A DNA stretch of 52,257 nt, taken from the NCBI GenBank assembly GCA_038205755.1, contig JBBRBN010000019.1, positions 1 through 52,257 on the forward strand. The letters are read 5' to 3'. Below the pieces are notes generated by a model. That model searched no databases and was not told the DNA's origin. It saw only the letters and a list, made by a program, of their open reading frames with translations. A program made the position numbers and the translations under genes. Below are positions 30,684 to 38,458 of the stretch, one piece after another (the stretch's first letter is position 1; every line of letters starts with the position of its first letter). This DNA is from JANNWF01 sp038205755. Lineage in GTDB: Bacteria; Pseudomonadota; Gammaproteobacteria; Xanthomonadales; Xanthomonadaceae.

Positions 30684-33359
30684 ATGGCAGAACTGGCAAA
30701 GGAAGTCATCCCGGTAAACCTTGAAGACGAGATGCGCAAAAGCTACCTCGATTACGCCATGAGCGTGATCGTGGGGCGGGCGCTTCCGGACGTGAGGGAT
30801 GGCCTCAAACCAGTGCATCGGCGCGTGCTGTACGCGATGAGCGAGCTTGGTGCGCACAGCAACAAGCCGTACTACAAGTCGGCGCGCATCGTCGGTGACG
30901 TGATCGGCAAGTTCCATCCGCACGGTGACGCTTCGGTGTACGACACCTTGGTGCGCATGGCGCAGCCGTTCTCGCTGCGCTATCTGCTGGTCGACGGGCA
31001 GGGCAACTTCGGTTCCGTCGACGGTGATCCGCCGGCCGCCATGCGTTACACCGAGGCGCGGCTGTCACGGCTGGCGCACGAGCTGCTGGCCGACATCGAA
31101 AAGGAAACCGTCGACTTCCAGCCCAACTACGACGAGAAAGAGCTGGAGCCCAAGGTTCTGCCGACGCGCTTCCCGAATCTGCTGGTCAACGGCTCGGCCG
31201 GCATCGCAGTGGGCATGGCGACCAATATCCCGCCGCACAATCTCTCCGAGATCATCGCCGCGACGGTGGCGCTGATCGACGATCCGGACGTCGAGATTGA
31301 GACCCTGATGCAGCATGTGCCGGGTCCGGATTTCCCGACCGCGGGCATCATCAATGGCGCGGCGGGTATCCACGCGGCCTATCGCACCGGCCGCGGGCGC
31401 GTACTGATGCGGGCCCGCGCCGAGATCGAGGTCGACGACCACAGCGGTCGTGAAGCGATCATCGTCAGCGAACTGCCGTATCAGGTGAACAAGGCGCGGT
31501 TGATCGAGAAGATCGCCGAGCTGGTCAAGGAGAAGAAGCTCGAGGGTATTTCCGAGCTGCGCGACGAGTCCGACAAGGACGGCATGCGCATCTTCATCGA
31601 GATCAAGCGCGGCGAAGCGGCCGACGTGGTCTTGAACAACCTGTACCAGCAGACCCAGATGCAGTCGGTGTTCGGCATCAACATGGTCGCGCTGGTCGAC
31701 GGCCGGCCGCAGCTGCTGACGCTGAAGGCGATGCTCGAGGCGTTCATCCGCCATCGCCGTGAAGTGGTCACGCGGCGCACCATCTTTGAGCTGCGCAAGG
31801 CGCGCGCGCGGGCGCACATCCTCGAAGGTCTGACCGTTGCGCTGGCCAACATCGATCAGATGATCGAGCTGATCAAGACGTCCGACAGCCCGGCGGTAGC
31901 GCGTGAGCGCATGCTGGCGCGGCGCTGGGAGCCGGGCATGGTGCGCGCCCTGCTGGGCGCCGCGGGCGCCGGCGCCTCGCGTCCGGAGGACCTGCTGCCG
32001 GGCCTGGGTCTGCTCGATGACGGCTACCAGCTGTCCGAGGTGCAGGCCAAGGAAATCCTTGAGATGCGCCTGAACCGCCTGACCGGCCTGGAGCAGGAGA
32101 AGCTTACCGACGAGTATCGCGCGCTGCTGGAAGTGATCCGCGCGCTGATCGAGATTCTCGTGGATCCCGACCGGCTGCTGCAGGTGATCCGCGACGAGCT
32201 TCTGGCAATTCTCGCCGAGTACGGCGACGCCCGGCGGACCGAGATCCGCGCCAGCCAGGAGGATCTGGACATCCTCGACCTGATTGCACCCGAGGACGTG
32301 GTGGTGACGCTGTCGCACACCGGCTACGCCAAGCGCCAGCCGGTCACCACCTATCGCGCACAGCGTCGCGGCGGCCGCGGTCGCAGCGCCACGGCGATCA
32401 AGGAAGAGGATTTTGTCGAGCGGCTGTGGATTGCCAACACCCACGACACCCTGCTCAGCTTTACCAGCTCGGGCAAGGTGTTCTGGCCCAAGGTCTATCA
32501 GCTGCCGGATGCCGGCCCCAACGCCCGCGGCCGCCCGATCATCAATTTTGTCGCGCTGGAGCCCGGCGAGAAGATCCAGGCGGTGCTGCCGGTGCGTGAC
32601 TTCCCGGCCGATCTGTTCGTGTTCTTCGCCACTGCCAAGGGCACGGTGAAGAAGACGCCGCTGGAGGAATACGCCTACCAGCTGGCGCGCGGCAAGATCG
32701 CCATCAGTCTCGACGAAGACGATTCGCTGGTCGCCGTCGCCATCACCGATGGCAAGCACGACATCCTGCTGTTCTCGTCCAACGGCAAGGCGGCCCGCTT
32801 CACCGAGGCGGAGGTCCGCTCGATGGGGCGCACCGCTACTGGCGTTCGCGGCATGCGGGTGGCGGAGGGCGAGCGGGTGGTGTCGATGATCGTGGCCGAG
32901 AATGACGGCGACATCCTCACCGCCACGGCCAATGGGTTCGGCAAGCGCACGCCGCTTGATGACTACCCGCGCAAGGGCCGCGGATCGCAGGGCGTGATCG
33001 CGATTCAGACCTCGGACCGCAACGGCGAACTGGTCGGCGCCATCCAGCTCGACGATTCACACGAAGTGATGCTGATCAGTAACCAGGGCACCCTGGTTCG
33101 CACGCGCGCCGCCGAGATTGCCCGCGTTGGTCGCAACACCCAAGGCGTGACGCTTATCCGTCTGCCCTCGGATGAGGCGCTGGCTGGCGTGGTTCGCGTT
33201 GACGCGCTGGAGCTGGAAGAGCCATCGGCCGCCGATGCCGACGGCGTTGATGCGATTGGCGTCGATAGCAGCGATACCGGTTCCAGCGACATCGGTTCCA
33301 GCGACACCGGTTCCAGCGACACCGGTTCCAGTGACATCGAGCCTACCGCTGACATCTGA
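30684..33359 (+). CDS. gyrA: DNA gyrase subunit A
   Basis: 891 residues from ATG 30684 (MAELAKEVIPVNLEDEMRKS). The catalytic tyrosine is Y122 in AMRYTEARL. The quinolone-determining region reads HPHGDASVYDTLVRMAQPF with the same numbering as E. coli, giving A83, S84 and D87 in place of S83, A84 and D87. The GyrA box (QRRGGRG) and six-bladed C-terminal DNA-wrapping domain are present. An extra insert between the coiled-coil and the tower region (PGMVRALLGAAGAGASRPED) matches that of other gammaproteobacteria. The last residues are acidic and repeat-encoded (GSSDT/GSSDI units). GyrA with GyrB introduces negative supercoils. Confidence 0.98.
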   Translation: MAELAKEVIPVNLEDEMRKSYLDYAMSVIVGRALPDVRDGLKPVHRRVLYAMSELGAHSNKPYYKSARIVGDVIGKFHPHGDASVYDTLVRMAQPFSLRYLLVDGQGNFGSVDGDPPAAMRYTEARLSRLAHELLADIEKETVDFQPNYDEKELEPKVLPTRFPNLLVNGSAGIAVGMATNIPPHNLSEIIAATVALIDDPDVEIETLMQHVPGPDFPTAGIINGAAGIHAAYRTGRGRVLMRARAEIEVDDHSGREAIIVSELPYQVNKARLIEKIAELVKEKKLEGISELRDESDKDGMRIFIEIKRGEAADVVLNNLYQQTQMQSVFGINMVALVDGRPQLLTLKAMLEAFIRHRREVVTRRTIFELRKARARAHILEGLTVALANIDQMIELIKTSDSPAVARERMLARRWEPGMVRALLGAAGAGASRPEDLLPGLGLLDDGYQLSEVQAKEILEMRLNRLTGLEQEKLTDEYRALLEVIRALIEILVDPDRLLQVIRDELLAILAEYGDARRTEIRASQEDLDILDLIAPEDVVVTLSHTGYAKRQPVTTYRAQRRGGRGRSATAIKEEDFVERLWIANTHDTLLSFTSSGKVFWPKVYQLPDAGPNARGRPIINFVALEPGEKIQAVLPVRDFPADLFVFFATAKGTVKKTPLEEYAYQLARGKIAISLDEDDSLVAVAITDGKHDILLFSSNGKAARFTEAEVRSMGRTATGVRGMRVAEGERVVSMIVAENDGDILTATANGFGKRTPLDDYPRKGRGSQGVIAIQTSDRNGELVGAIQLDDSHEVMLISNQGTLVRTRAAEIARVGRNTQGVTLIRLPSDEALAGVVRVDALELEEPSAADADGVDAIGVDSSDTGSSDIGSSDTGSSDTGSSDIEPTADI
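33279..33338 (+). repeat. Four tandem 15-bp repeats in the 3' end of gyrA
   Basis: The unit GGTTCCAGCGACAYC occurs at 33279, 33294, 33309 and 33324 (last with AGT), encoding GSSDI/GSSDT at residues 866-885. The period is a multiple of three, so copy-number change would lengthen or shorten the acidic tail in frame. Confidence 0.9.
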
Positions 33360-33395
33360 ATCGTAACCGGTTGATCCACCGATAGCCGGTGGCGC

Positions 33396-33420
33396 GCCCG
33401 ACGGCGTTCATCCGTCGGGC
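33396..33420. terminator. Bidirectional hairpin between gyrA and the peroxiredoxin gene
   Basis: A perfect 9-bp stem GCCCGACGG/CCGTCGGGC with a seven-base loop lies between two convergent genes. No T-run follows on either side, so it may act with Rho or as a 3'-end stabiliser. Confidence 0.6.
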
Positions 33421-33460
33421 GTGGCGTCACTGCGCATGCTGGAGCCGCGCTGGACGCCGG

Positions 33461-33940
33461 TCAGTTGAGATGCTTGAGCACATAGTCGGCCGCCGAGACG
33501 CGAAACTCGCCCGGTGCCTCTACGTGCAGCTGCTTGACCACACCATCCTCGGCGTACAGCGCGAACCGCTTGCAGCGCAGGCCCATGCCGAAGCCGGTGG
33601 CATCCATCTCCAGTCCGAGTGCTTTGGCGAACTCGCCGTTGCCGTCCGCCAGCAGGGTCAGCCCTTCGCCGACGCCTTGCGACTTGCCCCATGCATCCAT
33701 GACGAAGGCGTCATTAACCGACACGCAGGCGAGTTCGATGCCCTTTGCCGCGAAGTCGGCCTGATGCTCCACGTAGCCGGGCAGGTGCTGCGCCGAGCAC
33801 GTTGGCGTGAAGGCGCCGGGTACTGCAAACAGCAGCATCTTCTTGCCGGCGAAGAGGCTCTCGGTAGAGACGGTCTGCACGCCGTCCTTGATCAAGTTGA
33901 GCGTGGCGGCGGGAATGCGGTCACCGACCTGGATGGTCAT
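33461..33940 (-). CDS. Peroxiredoxin (Prx5/AhpC-TSA type)
   Basis: 159 residues from ATG 33940, preceded by GGAGA. The peroxidatic cysteine is C48 in VPGAFTPTCSAQHLPGYVEH, the signature of Prx5-type enzymes. LACVSVNDAFVMDAWG and LLADGNGEFAKALGL follow. It reduces hydrogen peroxide and organic hydroperoxides, usually with glutathione/glutaredoxin or thioredoxin. C72 in IELACVSVND is a possible resolving residue. It is convergent with gyrA and divergent from the hsp20 gene, placing it beside two chaperone genes in a stress-related stretch. Confidence 0.93.
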   Translation of the reverse strand: MTIQVGDRIPAATLNLIKDGVQTVSTESLFAGKKMLLFAVPGAFTPTCSAQHLPGYVEHQADFAAKGIELACVSVNDAFVMDAWGKSQGVGEGLTLLADGNGEFAKALGLEMDATGFGMGLRCKRFALYAEDGVVKQLHVEAPGEFRVSAADYVLKHLN

Positions 33941-34131
33941 TGGCAAATCTCCGGAATGGATGGGGGACTGAAAGCGTAGCGGTAGTGGGGCCGGGAGTCG
34001 ATGCGGCAGCGCACATGGGGCGCCGGAATGTTTCTGAACCCTTCCATTGCCCGGCGCGCTGGGCGCTGGGCGCTGGGCGCTTGAAAGGCGGCCAGGGGCG
34101 GCACCTGCCGTCCACCCACAAGCAGTCAAGC

Positions 34132-34581
34132 ATGAGCACTACGCGTACACCGCACGGGGTTGCGGGCAACGGCTTTCAGGACGAACTGCGACAGGTCTTT
34201 GATCGCTTTTTTGGAGAGGCCGAAGGCGACAACTCGAACGTGGTCACCAGCCGCTGGACGCCGCGGGTCGACATCCGCGAGGAGGCTGATCGCTTCGTGA
34301 TTCTGGCCGATGTTCCCGGCGTCGATCCGGCTGCCATCGAGATCAACATGGACAAGGGAATTCTCTCGATCCGGGGTGAGCGAAAGTCCGGGGGCGCGCA
34401 GCGCAGCGGCCGCTACTCGCGGGTCGAGCGTGCCCATGGTCTGTTCTACCGTCGCTTCGCGCTGCCTGACAGCGCGCACCCGGACGGTATCAGCGCCACC
34501 GGTGGTCACGGGGTGCTGGACGTATCGATTCCGCAGAGGCCTGAAACGACACCGCGGCGGATTGCGGTCAGCGTAGGCTAA
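34132..34581 (+). CDS. Small heat shock protein, Hsp20/alpha-crystallin family
   Basis: 149 residues from ATG 34132. The alpha-crystallin domain spans about 40-135: WTPRVDIREEADRFVILADV, PGVDPAAIEINMDKGILSIR, and FYRRFALPDSAHPDGISAT. The C-terminus lacks a clear IxI/V motif, although PRRIAVSVG is close (IAV). Such proteins form oligomers that hold unfolding proteins. The upstream DNA has a GCGCTGG tandem run at 34056-34080 and a CTTGAAA, but no convincing heat-shock -10 box. cbpA follows 84 bp later. Confidence 0.92.
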   Translation: MSTTRTPHGVAGNGFQDELRQVFDRFFGEAEGDNSNVVTSRWTPRVDIREEADRFVILADVPGVDPAAIEINMDKGILSIRGERKSGGAQRSGRYSRVERAHGLFYRRFALPDSAHPDGISATGGHGVLDVSIPQRPETTPRRIAVSVG

Positions 34582-34665
34582 GCTCACGCATCCGGCTGTG
34601 ACCACGCCCGTCGCAGCGTTGCGGCGGGCGGCGGTGCGTGCCCCTTTCACTGAAGTCAGCAGCGC

Positions 34666-35547
34666 ATGCAGTTCAAGGATTACTACGACATTCTCGGGGT
34701 GAAGCCCGACGCCAGCGATGCCGAGATCAAGACGGCCTACCGCCGGCTGGCGCGAAAATATCACCCGGACGTGAGCAAGGAGGCCGGCGCCGAGGATCGA
34801 TTCAAGTCGATCAACGAAGCCAGCGAGGCGCTGCGCGATCCCGAGCGCCGCGCCGCCTACGATCAGCTGCGGGCGCGCGGTTTTCGCGCCGGGCAGGAGT
34901 ATCAGCCGCCCAACGGGCATCCCGGTCACGGCTTTGATCCGCGCGGCTTCGAGGCCGAGGGCGGCGCCGGATTCAGTGACTTCTTCGAGTCGCTGTTTGG
35001 CCGCGGCCGGCCCGGCGAGCGGCCGGCGTCTGCGCGTCGCCCCAGCGAGCAGAAGGCGCGCATCCAGATCGATCTTGACGCGGTGTTTTCAGGCGGTACC
35101 CAGCGCGTGCGGATCGACGACCGCACGCTCGAGGTTCGGATACCGCGTGGAATCCAGCCCGGTCAGCAGATCCGGCTGGCGGGGCAGGGCAGCGGCGGGG
35201 CCGATCTGAAGCTTGAAATTGCCTACCGGCCGCACCCGCTGTTTCGGGTCGACGGCCGCGATATCCACTACCTGCTGCCAATTGCACCGTGGGAGGCGGC
35301 ACTGGGCGCTGAGATTGACGTGCCGACCTTGGCCGGTTCCGTGCAGCTGAAAATTCCCCCGGGCTCCGACAGCGGTCGCAAGCTGCGTCTGCGCGGCCGC
35401 GGCATGCCTGACGCCGCGCAGGGGGACGCTAGTGGCGACCAGATCGTAGAACTCAGTGTCCGCACGCCTCCCGCCGTCAGCGATGACCAGCGCGAGTTCT
35501 ATCGCCAGATGCAGACCACCTTTGCGTTCAACCCGCGCAAGGGCTGA
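34666..35547 (+). CDS. cbpA: Curved DNA-binding protein CbpA, DnaJ-like co-chaperone
   Basis: 293 residues. The N-terminal J domain has YYDILGVKPDASDAEIKTAY and the HPD motif in ARKYHPDVSKEA (33-35). A Gly/Phe-rich linker (GHGFDPRGFEAEGGAGFSDF) is followed by two DnaJ C-terminal substrate-binding barrels without a zinc finger (RIDDRTLEVRIPRGIQPGQQ, PWEAALGAEIDVPTLAGSV). CbpA stimulates DnaK and binds curved DNA. No cbpM modulator gene is adjacent. With the hsp20 gene upstream it forms a small chaperone cluster. Confidence 0.93.
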   Translation: MQFKDYYDILGVKPDASDAEIKTAYRRLARKYHPDVSKEAGAEDRFKSINEASEALRDPERRAAYDQLRARGFRAGQEYQPPNGHPGHGFDPRGFEAEGGAGFSDFFESLFGRGRPGERPASARRPSEQKARIQIDLDAVFSGGTQRVRIDDRTLEVRIPRGIQPGQQIRLAGQGSGGADLKLEIAYRPHPLFRVDGRDIHYLLPIAPWEAALGAEIDVPTLAGSVQLKIPPGSDSGRKLRLRGRGMPDAAQGDASGDQIVELSVRTPPAVSDDQREFYRQMQTTFAFNPRKG

Positions 35548-35571
35548 ACGCCACGACGGTACGCCGCGAGG

Positions 35572-36429
35572 CTACTGGCCGCCGCTCGCCTGCGCAGCGG
35601 CGGCCTTCGGCGATACGTAGCCGAAAAACGAAGACAGCGTCTGTTCCAAGCCCACGTACTCCGCGGCGGTGGTCGGCTCAAACTGGGTGGCGCCCAACTC
35701 GACCAGCGTGTTGTAGGAGTCCGGATCCTCATGCAGCTTGAGCATGGCATCGCGCACTGCCTGCTTGACCTCGGCGCTGATCGCCGGGTTTGCCGACAGT
35801 GCGGCGCCGGGCACAGAGCGTGACTCTTTCAACGAGACCAGGTTGGGGTATTGCTCGGCGATGAAAGTCGGCACCATCGCCGCTTCAGCGTCGCCCGCAA
35901 ACACCATCTCCACGCCATCGCGCCATGAACTGGCCTCGGAGCGGAAGTCCGGCTGCGAGATGGGGTTGCTGTACATCTCGGCCAGCATGGCGAACCCAAG
36001 GCTTGGTGCCGGCATGGAGACGATGCGCCGGCCGACCAGGCCGGCTAAACCCTTTTCGGCAAACTCGAAGTCGGCCAGCAGGGTGTAGACCGTCGGGCTG
36101 GACTTGCGCACCAAGGGTTCGAATCCATAGCGCTGCGCGCGGTAGTCGACGAAGTGCGCTTCCTCGTAAACGAAGTCGTAGGGCGTATTCCGGCGCATGT
36201 CGCGCCAGTGCAAATGGTAGTTGCGCGGCGCCACCAGCGTGAAGGTGTGACCGGTGGTGCGGCTCAGGTAGTCGAGCAGGGGCTTGTAAACCTCCTGAGC
36301 CTGTTCCGGCGGGTACGAGGGCTCGGCGACGAAGGTGAACGTGTCGGCGACGACCTGGCCGGCCAGAAGAAGGCCGAGACTGAAGACCAGACCTTGGCTG
36401 CTTCGTTGAAGCGTTGACACCGTGCGCAT
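35572..36429 (-). CDS. PhnD-like periplasmic substrate-binding protein (orphan)
   Basis: 285 residues from ATG 36429, preceded by GGGAGG. A signal peptide (about 28 residues, GLVFSLGLLLAGQVVA) precedes a type 2 periplasmic-binding fold of the PhnD family: FVAEPSYPPEQAQEVYKPLL, LSRTTGHTFTLVAPRNYHLH, YDFVYEEAHFVDYRAQRYGF and GDAEAAMVPTFIAEQYPNL. PhnD proteins bind phosphonate or phosphite for ABC import, but no permease or ATPase gene is nearby, and PhnD-like domains also serve in signalling. The ligand is unknown. Gene order: convergent with cbpA, 75 bp downstream of ygfZ. Confidence 0.8.
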   Translation of the reverse strand: MRTVSTLQRSSQGLVFSLGLLLAGQVVADTFTFVAEPSYPPEQAQEVYKPLLDYLSRTTGHTFTLVAPRNYHLHWRDMRRNTPYDFVYEEAHFVDYRAQRYGFEPLVRKSSPTVYTLLADFEFAEKGLAGLVGRRIVSMPAPSLGFAMLAEMYSNPISQPDFRSEASSWRDGVEMVFAGDAEAAMVPTFIAEQYPNLVSLKESRSVPGAALSANPAISAEVKQAVRDAMLKLHEDPDSYNTLVELGATQFEPTTAAEYVGLEQTLSSFFGYVSPKAAAAQASGGQ

Positions 36430-36504
36430 GGAAATACCCTCCCAGGAATACCTCATCAAATAGCAGAAATCCCAGGCGCTGCCAATTGCCGGGAGTTACG
36501 CGCC

Positions 36505-37404
36505 TCAGGCCAGCGACTCAACCGAGAAGTCGGCCGGATGAACCCGGACGGCGCCAGCCAGCAGCGTTTCGTTTGCGGCGGGGTCCAGCGAGCAGACCAT
36601 CAGCGCCGAGTGATGGTTCCGCCAGGACGCCTTACAAATTGTGTTGCCGACCTCCACGCCCGATGCGCTGACCACCAGGCTGTCATCGGGAATTGCGGAC
36701 TCGGCGTCCACACGGAGCAGACGACGCTTGCTGCGGCCAAGGTAGTGGGTGCGGGCGATGATCTCCTGACCTGGGTAGCAGCCCTTCTTCAGACTGAACG
36801 CGGCCAGACGCTCAAGTCCGAGCATGTGCGCGGTCCACTTGTCTGACTGGTCTGCCGAGAGCCGGGGCAGCCCGCAGCGCAGATCGTCGAGTTGCCAGCG
36901 TGCGCTCGCCTCCGGGTCGGGCGCCGATGCGCTCGATTCCGGCCGCAGGCGCAGTGTGCGCAGTGTGAGTGCACCGGGCAGCGTGACACTGGCGCCGGTA
37001 GCTTCAATGGCGGCGTGCAGCACGCCCCAGGTCGGAGCTTGGTCGACGTCCTTCCAGCTGCCGTAGGCTGCAAGCTCCTCGCGAACGGTCAACGCAATCT
37101 TGCTGCGCAGCACGTAGCGCTGCAGCAGCACGTTGAGCTCCTCTGCGGAGCGATCCGGCGCCAGCAGGAGAAATGTCTGGTCGTCACTGCGCAAACACAG
37201 GAACAGCGCCAGCACGCGGCCCTTGGCGCTCAACAAGCCGTTCCAGTGGAGGTCGCCTGGCGCCTGCAGCGCAGCGATGTCATTCATCGTCTGCCGCTGC
37301 AGAAAGTCAGCGGCGTCTTTGCCGCCTACCTGCAGCACGCTCCAACCATCCAGACGGACTTCACCGTCGCGTTCGACGGATTGCGATTCTGGGTTGCTCG
37401 GCAT
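36505..37404 (-). CDS. ygfZ: Folate-binding Fe-S cluster assembly protein YgfZ (GcvT-like)
   Basis: 299 residues. The diagnostic YgfZ motif K-G-C-Y-x-G-Q-E is seen as SLKKGCYPGQEIIARTHYLG, with LQVGGKDAADFLQRQTMNDI and WNGLLSAKGRVLALF upstream. YgfZ uses tetrahydrofolate and helps repair or assemble certain iron-sulfur enzymes. It is divergent, across only 41 bp, from the succinate dehydrogenase cluster, whose SdhB carries three Fe-S clusters; sdhE and ygfX, its neighbours in E. coli, lie at the far end of the same cluster. Confidence 0.92.
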   Translation of the reverse strand: MPSNPESQSVERDGEVRLDGWSVLQVGGKDAADFLQRQTMNDIAALQAPGDLHWNGLLSAKGRVLALFLCLRSDDQTFLLLAPDRSAEELNVLLQRYVLRSKIALTVREELAAYGSWKDVDQAPTWGVLHAAIEATGASVTLPGALTLRTLRLRPESSASAPDPEASARWQLDDLRCGLPRLSADQSDKWTAHMLGLERLAAFSLKKGCYPGQEIIARTHYLGRSKRRLLRVDAESAIPDDSLVVSASGVEVGNTICKASWRNHHSALMVCSLDPAANETLLAGAVRVHPADFSVESLA

Positions 37405-37445
37405 GGGCTTGCGTATTACTCTGCGACGATTGCGGCGGGGCTTTC

Positions 37446-37613
37446 ATGATAGGTCAAGAGCAGCGGGAACCCGAATCGTCCGACATTCCGGATGCCGGGG
37501 AAGCGTCGACCGTCAAGGAAGCCGTACTGCCGCGCGAGATCGGAGGGCGGGAAGGGCCCGATCCGACGCGCTATGGGGATTGGGAAAAGAACGGTCGTTG
37601 CATCGACTTCTGA
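37446..37613 (+). CDS. DUF1674 protein, SDHAF4-like succinate dehydrogenase assembly factor
   Basis: 55 residues from ATG 37446 (MIGQEQREPESS). The C-terminus EIGGREGPDPTRYGDWEKNG followed by RCIDF is the DUF1674 signature. Mitochondrial members (SDHAF4) bind flavinylated SdhA and promote SDH assembly. The gene sits directly before sdhC, which supports this role. It is below common length cut-offs and easily missed. Initiation may lie slightly upstream, as the frame remains open, but the conserved part is all inside this call. Confidence 0.85.
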   Translation: MIGQEQREPESSDIPDAGEASTVKEAVLPREIGGREGPDPTRYGDWEKNGRCIDF

Positions 37614-37677
37614 TGACGTTGACGCCTGCTTGGCGTCGGCTCGGCGACACTTGGGTTCACTGACCGAGGGCTACTGC

Positions 37678-38076
37678 GTGTCCACCTTGAAGCGCGAACG
37701 ACCGTTGTCTCCCCATCTGCAGGTCTATCGACCGCAGTTGACCAGCGTCCTGTCGATCATCCATCGCGGCACCGGTGTCGCGCTGGCGGTCGGCGCGTTT
37801 GGCGTCGCCTACTGGCTGCATCGCCTCGCGGGGAGCGGCCAGCCCTACTTGGACCTGCAGGCAATCCTGGCGTCGCCGCTTGGATGCGCCGCCATCTTCG
37901 GCTTCGCGTTCGCCCTGATGTACCACCTGCTCAACGGCATACGTCACCTGGGCTGGGACATGGGCTGGGGTCTCGACATCAGTACGACCTATAGAACCGG
38001 TTGGGCGGTGGTTGTGCTGAGTTTGGCGGCAACAGCCGCGCTCTGGGTTGCGGCAGGCGCAGGAGGAGCGGCATGA
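37678..38076 (+). CDS. sdhC: Succinate dehydrogenase cytochrome b556 subunit SdhC
   Basis: 132 residues from GTG 37678 with GAGGG just upstream. Family motifs are ERPLSPHLQVYRPQLTSVLS, SIIHRGTGVALAVG and the haem-ligand region YHLLNGIRHLGWDMG, with three membrane helices. With SdhD it anchors SdhAB and binds ubiquinone and haem b. Its stop overlaps the sdhD ATG (ATGA). Confidence 0.93.
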   Translation: MSTLKRERPLSPHLQVYRPQLTSVLSIIHRGTGVALAVGAFGVAYWLHRLAGSGQPYLDLQAILASPLGCAAIFGFAFALMYHLLNGIRHLGWDMGWGLDISTTYRTGWAVVVLSLAATAALWVAAGAGGAA

Positions 38077-38453
38077 GCCTGCAATCGCCGATCGGGCGCG
38101 TCCGCGGCCTGGGTTCAGCCAAGGATGGCACCCACCATTGGTGGCTGCAGCGACTCACTGCAGTTGCCCTGGTGCCGCTCACGATCTACTTTCTGTGGCT
38201 GCTGCTGACGCTGGTCGGGGCGGACCAGTCTGAAGCCCAGGCGCTGCTCGCCAAGCCGCGCAACGCTGCGCTGCTGGCGGCCTTTGTGATTGCTCTGTTC
38301 TGGCACGCCCAGCTTGGCCTGCAGGTGGTTATCGAGGACTACATTCACGTGCGCTGGCAGGAGCTGAGCCTGCAGGTCCTGGTCCGGCTGTCCACGCTCC
38401 TGGCAACCCTGGTGGCCCTCCTGGCTATCGGCCGCATCGCATTCACCGGCTAA
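38073..38453 (+). CDS. sdhD: Succinate dehydrogenase membrane anchor SdhD
   Basis: 126 residues from ATG 38073, preceded by AGGAGG. RVRGLGSAKDGTHHWWLQRL, then three membrane helices with FWHAQLGLQVVIEDYIH (haem/quinone region). Short gap of five bases to sdhA. Confidence 0.93.
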   Translation: MSLQSPIGRVRGLGSAKDGTHHWWLQRLTAVALVPLTIYFLWLLLTLVGADQSEAQALLAKPRNAALLAAFVIALFWHAQLGLQVVIEDYIHVRWQELSLQVLVRLSTLLATLVALLAIGRIAFTG

Positions 38454-38458
38454 CTCGC

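Noticed and set aside
34080..34131. Heat-shock (sigma32) promoter before the hsp20 gene
   Set aside because: A CTTGAAA resembling a -35 box is present, but no CCCCAT-type -10 is found at the right distance.
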